Below, in pieces: positions 24,978 through 35,423 of a stretch of DNA of 64,000 nucleotides (positions within the stretch are counted from its first letter, which is position 1; every line of letters begins with the position of its first letter). The stretch is from Scortum barcoo (Eukaryota; Chordata; Actinopteri; Centrarchiformes; Terapontidae): positions 2,259,001-2,323,000 of the forward strand of contig CM041540.1 in the NCBI GenBank assembly GCA_023238725.1, given 5' to 3'. The notes beneath the pieces are model-generated. The model saw only the letters and a program-made list of their open reading frames with translations. It ran no database searches and was not told where the DNA came from. The position numbers were made by a program, and so were the translations under genes.

Positions 24978-25037
24978 TACTATATTTACCTCTGATGGAG
25001 TAAAAATACTACATTTACCTCTGATGGAGTAAAAATA
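24978..25037 (+). repeat. 29-bp minisatellite, left part
   Basis: Units begin at 24978, 25007 and 25036 with a period of exactly 29 bp (TACTATATTTACCTCTGATG plus GAGTAAAAA). The third unit is interrupted by the Tc1 element at 25038 and resumes at 26312, so the array predates the insertion. Confidence 0.9.
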
Positions 25038-26311
25038 CACTGCTCAAAAAAATAAAGGGAACACTAAAATAACACATCCTAGATCTGAATGAATGAATGA
25101 AATATTCTTATTAAATACTTTGTTCTTTACATAGTTGAATGTGCTGACAACAAAATCACACAAAAATTATCAATGGAAATCAAATTTATTAACCCATGGA
25201 GGTCTGGATTTGGAGTCACACTCAAAATTAAAGTGGAAAAACACACTACAGGCTGATCCAACTTTGATGTAATGTCCTTAAAACAAGTCAAAATGAGGCT
25301 CAGTAGTGTGTGTTGGCCTCCACGTGCCTGTATGACCTCCCTACAACGCCTGGGCATGCTCCTGATGAGGTGGCGGATGGTCTCCTGAGGGATCTCCTCC
25401 CAGACCTGGACTAAAGCATCCGCCAACTCCTTGGACAGTCTGTGGTGCAACGTGGCGTTAGGTGGATGGAGCGAGACCATGATGTCCCAGATGTGCTCAA
25501 TTGGATTCAGGTCTGGGGAACGGGCGGGCAGGCAGTCCAGTCCATAGCATCAATGCCTTCGTCTTGCAGGAACTGCTGACACACTCCAGCCACATGAGGT
25601 CTAGCATTGTCTTGCATTAGGAGGAACCCAGGGCCAACCGCACCAGCATATGGTCTCACAAGGGGTCTGAGGATCTCATCTCGGTACCTAATGGCAGTCA
25701 GTTTGACAGTCTGACCGTTTGAACAGACACATTTGTGGCCTGCTGGAGGTCATTTTGCAGGGCTCTGGCAGTGCTCCTCCTGTTCTTCCTTGCACAAAGG
25801 TGGAGGTAGTGGTCCTGCTGCTGGGTTGTTGCCCTCCTACGGCCTCCTCCACGTCTCCTGATGTACTGGCCTGTCTCCTGGTAGCGCCTCCATGCTCTGG
25901 ACACTACACTGACAGACAACCTTCTTGCCACAGCTCGCATTGATGTGCCATCCTGGATGAGCTGCACTATCCTGAACCACTTGTGTGGGTTGTAGACTCC
26001 GTCTCATGCTACCACTAGAGTGAAAGCACCGCCAGCATTCAAAAGTGACCAAAACATCAGCAGCAGAAAGCATAGGAACTGAGAAGTGGTCTGTGGTCAC
26101 CACCACCTGCAGAACCACTCCTTTTATTGGGGGTGTCTTGCTAATTGCCTATAATTTCCACCTGTTGTCTATTCCATTTGCACAACAGCATGTGAAATTG
26201 ATTGTCAATCAGTGTTGCTTCCTAAGTGGACAGTTTGATTTCACAGTGTGTGTGTTTGACTTGGAGTTACATTGTGTTGTTTAAGTGTTCCCTTTATTTT
26301 TTTGAGCAGTG
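25038..26311 (-). mobile_element. Tc1/mariner transposon, internally deleted
   Basis: Terminal inverted repeats CACTGCTCAAAAAAATAAAG (left) and its complement (right) are intact and flanked by TA target duplications at 25036-25037 and 26312-26313. At 1274 bp it is shorter than the roughly 1.6 kb I expect for intact members. The transposase frame, on the minus strand, has lost its middle. This family is one I recognise from many fish and other vertebrates. Intact ends mean it could once have been moved in trans. Confidence 0.95.
25300..26010 (-). pseudogene. broken Tc1 transposase
   Basis: The 5' half (about 26010-25700) encodes a helix-turn-helix region (LIQDGTSMRAVARRL, WRRYQETGQY) and an arginine-rich RRRGGGRRRATTQQQ stretch. 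The 3' half (about 25695-25300) still shows QDNARPHVAG, then SPDLNPIEHIWDIM, then IPQETIRHLIRSMPRRCREV. The segment with the first catalytic Asp is deleted at about 25700. Additional frameshifts lie near 25525 (a GGGCGGGCAGG run) and in the N-terminal half. Not functional. Confidence 0.9.
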
Positions 26312-26400
26312 TACTATATTTACCTCTGATGGAGTAAAAATACTATATTTACCTCTGATGGAGTAAAAATACTATATTTACCTCTGTGTGGTAAATATAG
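26312..26400 (+). repeat. 29-bp minisatellite, right part
   Basis: Continuation of the array interrupted by the Tc1 element: units at about 26312, 26341 and 26370, the last ending in a diverged CTCTGTGTGGTAAATATAG that is partly inverted relative to the unit start. Confidence 0.85.
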
Positions 26401-27207
26401 TGGCAGTGGTGGAATGTAACTAAGTACATTTACTCAAGTATTGCACTCAGTACAATGATGCAGTGATTAACATAATTTGTATCCAGCACAAACAATCCAG
26501 TTTTTTGCTTTTTAGGGCTGGATCTGATTTTTAAACATGAATTAAAACACACTTTTCACCTAATGAGTTAACATAACATATTTTATTGATGATATAATTT
26601 AGTGTAATCAGCGCACTGTATCATTGAGTATCCACATATTAATTTTAGATTAATATTAGGTAAACTATACTTATTATTTATACCAAACTATCCTGCCTGC
26701 TGTATCTAGTAGTATATATAGTAGTAGTATGTATATATATAATATTTGTATATACACTTCCTTTGCACAAATATCTACAGTTCATGTATATGATCTTTTA
26801 TGTATTTTAATATGTATCTGGTTAACTTGTGTTGTATTCATTACTTGATGTTCCTTCTCTACTATATTATTTATCATTTATTAGTACATTATATTGTTAT
26901 AAATCATTTAGTCAGTGTTTGTTTACTGCTTATAGATGCTAAATATGAGGAATTAAAGTATTACTGTGATTTAAGACTCCACTTTCCTACAATTTTATTA
27001 ATGGAGTTTTGGATTTTCTGCAGATGTCTGTGGCCAAAATGGAAATTCCTCTAATTATTCTGATTTAATTAATCAATATAATCAGTCATATATCGCCTTC
27101 AGCCATTTATTTTTATTTCTTCTCCCTCAGTTTGTGTTTATGGAAGCAAATTATTCCTTGTTTTTTGCTACAGGACCATTTGATCCCCTGCAGTGAACCC
27201 TAATGTC
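26401..27207. other. AT-rich DNA before the assembly gap
   Basis: Begins with a GGAATGTAACTAAGTACATT fragment of a common percomorph repeat (26411-26455), then TA-rich sequence. No gene recognised. Confidence 0.5.
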
Positions 27208-27707
27208 NNNNNNNNNNNNNNNNNNNNNNNNNNNNNNNNNNNNNNNNNNNNNNNNNNNNNNNNNNNNNNNNNNNNNNNNNNNNNNNNNNNNNNNNNNNNN
27301 NNNNNNNNNNNNNNNNNNNNNNNNNNNNNNNNNNNNNNNNNNNNNNNNNNNNNNNNNNNNNNNNNNNNNNNNNNNNNNNNNNNNNNNNNNNNNNNNNNNN
27401 NNNNNNNNNNNNNNNNNNNNNNNNNNNNNNNNNNNNNNNNNNNNNNNNNNNNNNNNNNNNNNNNNNNNNNNNNNNNNNNNNNNNNNNNNNNNNNNNNNNN
27501 NNNNNNNNNNNNNNNNNNNNNNNNNNNNNNNNNNNNNNNNNNNNNNNNNNNNNNNNNNNNNNNNNNNNNNNNNNNNNNNNNNNNNNNNNNNNNNNNNNNN
27601 NNNNNNNNNNNNNNNNNNNNNNNNNNNNNNNNNNNNNNNNNNNNNNNNNNNNNNNNNNNNNNNNNNNNNNNNNNNNNNNNNNNNNNNNNNNNNNNNNNNN
27701 NNNNNNN
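27208..27707. other. assembly gap (500 N)
   Basis: Exactly 500 undetermined bases. The round number suggests a scaffolding spacer of unknown true length, so the order of the blocks on either side rests on scaffolding, not on read sequence. Confidence 0.98.
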
Positions 27708-30320
27708 TGAGGATTGCAGACCCAAACCCCCCTGTACACAGAGTTTCTATGATCTGAGAGAACATGCTGTAATCATCCTCTCTTGTGTTTAAAGGTTAAT
27801 GCTTCCCTGACCTTAGAGCACCCGAAGGAGTAGATCTACATTGCAGTAGTTTGTGTATATTACCTCCGCTGGGAGCAACACTGAGTGCACTACTGCTGCT
27901 GAGAAGCACCCTAGTGGGGAGAAGAAAAAGAAAAGCGGTGTTGTCTTTGATTTTACATGTTGCAATGACTTAAATAACAAACACTTCTGTCTGTCAGAAT
28001 CAATCATGATCATTGGTGCTTTGGTGTCTCATCTTATTTTTCTACCCTAAAACTCGACTGCCTACCCTCTGCTGAGTTTTGATTTTTTTTAACATTCCTC
28101 CAATAACAAGTTTTACATATACATACCATGAGGGAGTCCCTTCCAGTAACCATCACAGCTAGACAAAGTAAAACACCAGTGACACATGAATAAATCAGAG
28201 AGAGAGTACAAGAGAGAGTACAGAGAGAGTATAAGTACTCTCTAGTGAAATACTGTGTATGCCACACGGTAAATACAAATCAGATCTACTTACAGAAAGC
28301 CAAAAGCACACAAACTCCTCTTGCCTTGCTGTATTTGTACAAACCAGACTCACCTCTCACTGACCCTCCTTGCAGTGTTACACAGGATTATTGTACATAC
28401 ATACTAGCACTGAAACACCTCATGGACGGTAGCCATCACTAATGCTATTGCTACCTGTGTTTGACTCATCACACCTTCCTTACATGAGAAAGACTTACTG
28501 GCAGTCAATCCCCAGAGGCCAACTGTGACCAATGGGTGACACTAATTGGCTGTTCACATGATTTCATTTTAACAGAAAGAATGAGATGTTAAAATACAGT
28601 ATTTAAAGTATTGAGCTTAAAAAATCTGAACTAAGAATGGCACGTCCATTATAGTCAGAGCTTTCACAAACAAAGATGTTTGAGAGGCTTCACTACAGCA
28701 GGTCTACAGTTTTGATTTTGATGGTTAAACACTGATTAATTGTTAACTTTATAATTGAATACATTCTGTACATATACAGTTTAAAAATTACCGTGTGATT
28801 ACAGCTAGACTTTCTGTAATCTCCTGGTGATTTGCTTTCAAACCTGCATGCTGATGCTGTCTTCAAACTAGTACTACCAAATGACACTGCAGTCAACATC
28901 AGGAGTTGTTACCGGCATCTCAGCGCCTGCTCGTGGTGGCTGCCCTGCTCAGAGGAGCCACTAGATGGCGTCTCCCTCACACGCTCTCCAGTGTGAGGTG
29001 CATCTTCACCAGCGCTGTGTAAGCTGTGAAACTGTGTGCAGGCCTTTCTTACATGGGCCAGTATTTGAGGAGCTTGTTGACTCACCCATTATGTTGTAGC
29101 ATTAGTAGGCGTTGGCTGCCCTCCCCTTTAGAGGAATTGTGTTTATTTTTGTGCAGAGAAAAAAACAGCCCAGCCTTTTGACCTGTTCTTCACACATTTA
29201 AACAGGGCATTTCAGAAAGTCACATGACTTTAACCTGCTTTCGATTCCATCGTGTCCACTCAATTAAACAAATATCTGGGTGCAATTAATTCCAATGCCT
29301 CGAAGCTATTCCCAGAAATGAGATTACGCTATAGCTCCTCCCCGATGTCAGCTTCCTCCTTTTGTGTGATGATGTAGGGCAAAAGGCAGCACTTGCAGGA
29401 AGTATGTATTCATTTTTGGAGGCTTTGTTTGGAAAATCCAGTGAATTATGATGATAACTTCTATTTACCATAAATTAGAAGGTGGTGTGATATTTTCCAA
29501 GTGACCTGTCCGCTATACTATTTCATGGAACTTGGACTTGGCATCGTAACCGCTCCATATCCTATCTCTTCCCAGAAGGATCTTACAAACTGAAGTGTGT
29601 CTATGTGAAATGTCTTGTGAGCGATCGTTACAAGGCTGGAACACCGCACTGTGTGGGCGACAGAATAGAGGGGAAACAGGTTTGGTCACTTGTGCACTAA
29701 ATACAAAATCATATATCATATCATCAGATTACAGAGTCACACAGAAGAGATATATCACAGGAGTGTCAAAATGTTTCACAGCTCAGCGCATGAAAGTGGC
29801 TACAAGTTACTCCAACATAGCACCGCAGAATAAAAAAAGGTACTGGCCACAAAGCTTTCATAGAAAACAATCAAGAGTTTACAACTGATCTCAAATGACT
29901 TGAGTTTCCTTAGAAAAACCACCCACACTGTACCTCTTTAAGCACCACATTTATACTTTCTGCCATTTTATGTTTCATATTCACATAAACACCCAGACAT
30001 TTATTTGTTAGAGGAAACAATCTCAGCCTGCTGTTTTTAGATAAAGGCTGTAATAACTGCCTCCTTCTTTGTCTGGAAGGTCAATCCAGTGAAAGTCTTT
30101 GTGTGTGTGTGTTATAAGGTTTTGTCATTTTCCCTCAGTGACCAAGAGACAATTTCCTTTTTTTTTTTTTTTTTAACATTTAGGCGTTATTATGTGTTTA
30201 TAATGGCATCGTGTCCATTTGCACTGGTCAAAGTTTGTCTTCTATCCATTTGGGGAGTCAAGCGTGGGCCAAAGTCGACACTCATGTTAGAATCACTGAG
30301 AGTCTGTGCTTAGATACAGC
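27708..30320. other. intergenic stretch upstream of the claudin gene
   Basis: No gene was recognised on either strand. Short frames lack family similarity. A CTCF-like motif lies at 28958-28970 in a more GC-rich patch (28910-29060). Confidence 0.5.
28958..28970 (+). promoter_or_regulatory. candidate CTCF binding site
   Basis: CCACTAGATGGCG, followed by TCTCC, matches the CTCF core apart from its last positions. It has the same orientation as the site near 2930. Motif match only. Confidence 0.4.
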
Positions 30321-30324
30321 CTAA

Positions 30325-30750
30325 TGCACAATGACTACAGACATGTTGATGCAAAGAAGGAGCATCATTTACCACGATCAGCATCTTAACTTAGCATGTT
30401 AGCATGCTAACATTTGCTACAGTAAGTAGCACTAAACATACATAAGTACAGCTGATGCTGATGGGCATTAGTTTTAGTATTCAGTAATAAATCGCAATGT
30501 TGAACAAATCATCATCCCGAGGAGACCATGAATGACCTGTACCATGTTAAAAGACATTTCGCTAAAAGCCAAAAGTGTCAACCTCATAGTGGATCTGCTG
30601 TGGAGGAAAAGTCAGAGGATTACCAAAGTCATTAAGAGTCATCCTCTGGGAACCATCAGTGTCCATGCAAAATTCAGTTAAAGGGTTTTTGAGATATTTC
30701 AGTCTGGACCAAAGTGTTAGACTGACCAACCAACATTTCCATCCCAACAA
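30325..30750 (+). repeat. percomorph TTAGCATGTTAGCATGCTAAC repeat
   Basis: Order of blocks: TTAGCATGTTAGCATGCTAA, GTACAGCTGATGCTGATGGG, AATGACCTGTACCATG, GTGTCAACCTCATAGTGG, GGAAAAGTCAGAGGATTACC, CATCCTCTGGGAACC and TTGAGATATTTCAGTCTGG up to GACTGACCAACC. This is a well-known percomorph interspersed repeat with an internally duplicated structure. Moderately diverged. Confidence 0.7.
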
Positions 30751-31440
30751 ATTCATTTTTCCATTTTCCCAACTCTAAGCTAATGAAAATGTATCTGCTG
30801 TTTACTACAGAACTTGTTGACGTCATTATTGTTGTAACACACTGGATTTTTCCCCAAATGTCTCTGACTCTATATGACTGTCGATAGGGAGTGGGTGGAT
30901 CTGCTGATCAGGCCTCAGAATCATAGTCATGCTGAACAATTTGTCCATTATCAGAGGTGTCACACACAGTGACCCATCTCTTGTCGAGTCACACCATAAA
31001 AAGTACTTATTTGTACATCCGCACTCTGTGGCCTCTTCCCCTTTTGAAAACACATGATTTCTGTTCTGAAGACTGTGAGAAACCTTTTATTTTTAGTTTG
31101 TCATCTGAACGGGAAGTGTGAAGGCCAGATTTAATTTATTGCAAATTTCCTAAAATACAAAGCCCACAACATGATGGTTGAAGATGATTCACAACAGTGC
31201 TGTATTATTATATCTACATCAAACAGATGTTTGCAACTGTTTGGATAACTTCCTTGTGCCTCTGTTGCAATACAAGTCCAAAGCAGTCAGACTTTCTTTG
31301 ACTCATTCGACTTCATGGGTGAAGTGTTCTCACAAAGCTGGTTATTAACTGGCTCTGTTCACCAGAATATTTCACTTAAGCTATGAACACAGTTGCATGA
31401 ATGAGGAAGGCAGAAATGACATGCAATGTATTAATAATAT
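30751..31440. other. intergenic stretch
   Basis: No gene, RNA or clear repeat seen. Confidence 0.5.
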
Positions 31441-31845
31441 ATAATAAATTTAATTTATATAGCACTCAAGCTGGGAGCACAAACAGCTTTCCATAAACAA
31501 TATAAAACAATAAGACATGAATGAAACCTCAAGAACAACAAAATACAAGTGCACAATTGAAAAAGTAAAATTCAATTTAAAAAATGAGAACAGGTGGTCA
31601 CACAACAGATCTGTATAATGTCAACAAATAAAATTAGTAAGCAAGTCAGAAAAATGCTGTCTGTAAGAATTTGGCTTTGGACACCATTTAAAAGCAGAAA
31701 CAGTCGGCTGATTGAATGCTAACTGTAAGACTGTTCCAGGACCGAGGTGCCAGTACACGACTGACCTTTGACCTTAGCCTGTGCTCTGGAACAGCTAGCA
31801 GTCCTAACCCAGCAGATCATGTATCATAAAACTATTGGTCTTTGT
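31441..31845. repeat. teleost TTTATATAGCAC-type interspersed repeat
   Basis: Begins with AATTTAATTTATATAGCAC and continues through CAACAAATAAAATTAGTAAG, GGCTTTGGACACCATTTAAA, GACTGTTCCAGGACCGAGGT and TCTGGAACAGC. The order fits a common teleost repeat about 400 bp long. Ends are approximate. Confidence 0.55.
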
Positions 31846-31959
31846 GGCCAAATTAGGCTGTTTCACTGATCATAATGACATTATGTGCTGGGATATAGGA
31901 TATAAATGAACATAAGCACATGAATAAAATACAAAAATATGGAAATGAATTGTTTTGGT

Positions 31960-32065
31960 GTATTGGTTTCTGCAAGAAGGTCCAGGGTTCAGGTCCAGTG
32001 AACCTGACTGAAGTTTGTCAGGGCTTTTCTGGCCTTTTTCTGTGTTAGTCCTTATTCCTTAGGCC
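31960..32065 (+). repeat. degraded AAGAAGGTCC...GGTTC repeat
   Basis: GCAAGAAGGTCCAGGGTTCA followed by GGGCTTTTCTGGCC and TTTTTCTGTGTTAG resembles a common fish repeat with AAGAAGGTCCTGGGTTCGA and GGGCCTTTCTGTGTGGAG. The GGTTC resembles a tRNA B box, but no tRNA fold is present. Confidence 0.4.
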
Positions 32066-34088
32066 CTTTCATTGGCATTTTTCTTCCCTCCACCAGATAA
32101 CTTCAGACTGTCCCTTTCACCTCATCTACCAACCTGCTCACCTGTCCCTACTTTCCTAAACCATCATCCAGATATTTAACAAGCCTATTTTCACACAGAT
32201 CTTTTTTCTAGCTGCTTTTTGGTGTCTTGCTTTGTGCTTTTATGTTCCAGTGTCTGTAATTTGAATGGTTACCTGGACCCAAGCCTACTTTCCTGTCTGC
32301 CTACCTGTAGCTGCCTGAAATGACTTTCATCATTAAAATAGCTCAAGTCTGTATTTAGGTCCTGTGCCTGTTGGCCTGCATAACGAGCCATCACAGTTTT
32401 AGACTACAGGATCAACGTCAGGGACGAAAGCAAGAGACACGGAAAAAAACAAAACAGAAGCATAGACTCGCTGTCAAATTAGTTACTTGTGCCAGGAAGA
32501 AACAAAGAAGCACAAGTGAAAGATTAACATAAGTCCTCATAGGATTTTTAATCCAGTAAACATGTTAGCCTCAGGCAGCTAGTAGGCCTATAATGGTTAA
32601 TGTAGCAGTAAACCAACTGCAGAAAAACAAAATAAACAACCACAAAACATCTGTGATAAAAAGAGTATCTGAAGAAGTTACATAACTTTAAACATTTTTA
32701 CCCTCTGTTGTTAAGTTTACTGCACTTTCGTACTTTCACGAACACCTGAACACCAGCACCAGCATCGACACATACACAAATCACATTACCATCATTATTG
32801 TGTACTCCTCATTGTTCTCACTAATTCCTCAAAGGATGTGACTCAATCGTTTCTCTTAAAGGGGAGGGTACTCTCTGCTGTCACTTGCTGTTTTCTGACA
32901 CCGTACTGTTCACGTGGGAGGACAGATTGCCGGGATGAAAGATGACACGCTCTCAAGTTCATTTAGTTTTTTTCTATGCAAACAGAGGCCACAAGGCTTG
33001 ATAACTCCTTTAATCCTCTTGGCATTTTACCAAGTTCGCTTGATGGATGGACTTTGCTGCAAAGGAACCAGAGGGATTAGATAATCACAGGGAAATTAAT
33101 AACGTTTTCCTGATATTGTCACCAACCATCTGGTTTTGCCTGCAGCATGCAAACATACAAAAGGAATTCCTTAAGTAATAAAGTTTGGCCAAGACAGACC
33201 TTTAACGTAGAATTAAACAATGGCAGTGAAAAGCTAAGTGCTTCTGAGGGAGGGATACAAAACGACTTGCTTTCAGCAAATTCAGATGGGAGCTGTGGCC
33301 TTAATTGCCGCAAAATGTTTTGACGAAAGCTTATTTCAGGAAAGGGTGGACACTGATCCGATCTAACAGACAAATACAGAGTGTTTACAAACTGGCATCC
33401 CCTTCACCAAATATGGTCACATTATTTGGTAATTGTCTGGGTAAAATGAATACCATTTGTTCATATAAACACAAGCATGTTGCTGTTAATTGCTGAGGAA
33501 AGGAATGACAATTGAGCATTGACCTTTGCTTATTTGGGTGAAAGACCTCCTCTTTCACTTATGTTTTCTTTCATTTTGCCTCCTGTTTTTTGCTGTTGTT
33601 GTTACTGATATGTACATTAAATTCAATATGTAACCATACCACCAGAGAGTTGTTGCATTAAACTCTTTATAAAATACATTGCAGACCACTTTCCACAGCA
33701 TTTTATTATGAATAATAATGTGATTTGTAGTAAAAGAAATAGACCATAAAATACAAAATCATGGTCATTTAATTATTTCTTTTGTTGTTGGGGAACTGTG
33801 AGCTGCTCTTGAACCATTCATGCAAAGATACCATTTCTTATTTTCCTATCCTATTTCCTGTTTACATGTCTATGGGGATCCAACTTGTGTTTTATATGTG
33901 TCTCTGTAGACAGACCCTTTTCCTGTGTCAGTGCGTCAGTGACCCATGTGTAGTAACTTGCACTATGCAGAATCACTTGAGCTACATGTTTTCATACACA
34001 CACACACCACAACAGAAATAGGTCTTGGGCTTTACCAGGTTATCCTAGATATGTGCGTGGCCTGGGGTACAAATACACTATAAACCAA
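32066..34088. other. intergenic stretch
   Basis: No gene recognised. The first ~330 bp reads like the tail of a degraded retroelement (pyrimidine-rich, ending near TCACAG at 32396), but I cannot assign a family. Confidence 0.4.
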
Positions 34089-34290
34089 AATAGATGACTT
34101 TATTGATCCCTGTTGGGAAATTAAGTTGTTGTAGCAAGAAGAAGAAGAAGTAAAAATATGTAATACAATCTATATAATATCTATTTATAATATATACTGG
34201 GCTGTGCAAGATATACATACATGCATATAGATATCATATATATATGTATAATATAATGTAATTTTTAATATGCTAGGTATATTACATATA
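34089..34290 (+). repeat. LINE-tail-like repeat interrupted by a Tc1 element
   Basis: GACTTTATTGATCCCTGTTG, GGAAATTAAGTTG, a GAAGAAGAAG run and GTGCAAGATATACATACATG are retroelement tail features. Similar TATATA-rich sequence resumes after the Tc1 element at 34920, so the transposon is nested in it. Confidence 0.5.
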
Positions 34291-34919
34291 TACTACAGGC
34301 CAAAGGTTTGGAAGCAAGATCAAATTTGTACAAAAAAAGATCATAGTTTCATTGGTATACTTTGCAACAAAATAAACATGGATTATTATATAAAGAGTAA
34401 CTTTGCTGGACACCATTAGGCGTTTTGCAATTTCTCTTTCAGTGTATCCTTCTTTCCTCAATGTACATCTGTATCTGTACTCTTGTTTCTTTACTCAGTT
34501 GCTTCTTTCTAGACATTTCTGCTGTAGTTTGTCAGAGATTTGAACACAGTTGAGATTTATTGGGATTTTTTTTTGTATGCAGACTCTCAAAAGCCAAAGA
34601 GTTAAAGTGAATAATACAAACTGTGATTTGTTTTGTTTTTTTTACTTTTGCACTGAAGTTGTGACTCTTGCAAATCTTCTCGACCCTAAAACTAAGCCCT
34701 TCTTTTCTTTTGTTTATTTATTTTTGTATTTATTCAGCAATGGTCTGTTAACATCAATGTATACCTAAAGGTAAATTGAGGAAAATGGTGCATATCAATG
34801 AAAGCAAAGTCTGATCATGCAGTAAATACATCCCAAAATACATATAACTCATGCTGGTTTTTAAGAAAGGCATTGTGAACAGAAACTTGAAGTTGCTTCC
34901 AAACTTTTGGCCTGTAGTG
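34291..34919 (-). mobile_element. Tc1-like element, internally deleted, keeps N-terminal transposase remnant
   Basis: Ends TACTACAGGCCAAAGGTTTG and (reversed) CACTACAGGCCAAAAGTTTG form terminal inverted repeats. TA precedes the left end, but the right TA is mutated (GA). On the minus strand near 34480-34410 the translation RKEGYTEREIAKRLMVSS is a Tc1-type helix-turn-helix; the catalytic domain is absent. Both subterminal regions match the element at 44804-45392 closely, so the two belong to one family. Confidence 0.85.
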
Positions 34920-35225
34920 GACATGCATTTGAAATAAGTATATATATATAGAAGTATATATGATAAAATAATAAATTGTACAATATGTAAGTCTGTATTA
35001 TACAATAAGTCTGTATAATAGTAGTAAGTATAAAATGATATATAACATTAATATAGTGTAGGTGATAAGGTCAGGTATCACGTATGATGTGATGACACAT
35101 GAAGGGTAGAGACCTTTGTGGTGTTGCATCACATCTTTGGTCCTGGTCCCGATAAGACTTCGTAAGAAAATCTCTCCCATCCTCGCAGCAGGTGGAGGAG
35201 AGTCCTCCGGTGCGTCACGCGCCTC
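34920..35225. other. claudin upstream region
   Basis: TATA-rich repeat tail up to about 35060, then more mixed, GC-richer sequence from 35100 that grows into the claudin promoter. No separate gene. Confidence 0.5.
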
Positions 35226-35229
35226 GGAC

Positions 35230-35238
35230 TTTAAATAG
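35230..35238 (+). promoter_or_regulatory. TATA-like box of the claudin gene
   Basis: TTTAAATAG followed by a GC-rich initiator region lies about 190 nt upstream of the start codon. Placement suits a core promoter with a 5' UTR of about 160 nt. Inference from motif and spacing only. Confidence 0.4.
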
Positions 35239-35423
35239 CGGCTGCAGAGGAGCGCGCGCATAACGGTCTAAGGAGGCGCGAGGGGACATTTAAAAGGAGA
35301 TCATTTCACATCAGGACTACCAGATCCAGCTGCCTCTGATCCTTTCAGCTTTAAAAACAACAACAACAAAAAACTTCTCGGATTTTTCGTGCTTTGATCC
35401 GCTCCCTGTGTGATCCGGACACC

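Noticed and set aside
27203..27757. Long open frames spanning the gap
   Set aside because: They consist almost entirely of undetermined residues from the 500-N run.
31960..32065. Possible tRNA gene (GGTTCAGGTCC B-box-like)
   Set aside because: No cloverleaf can be drawn; it fits a degraded interspersed repeat better.
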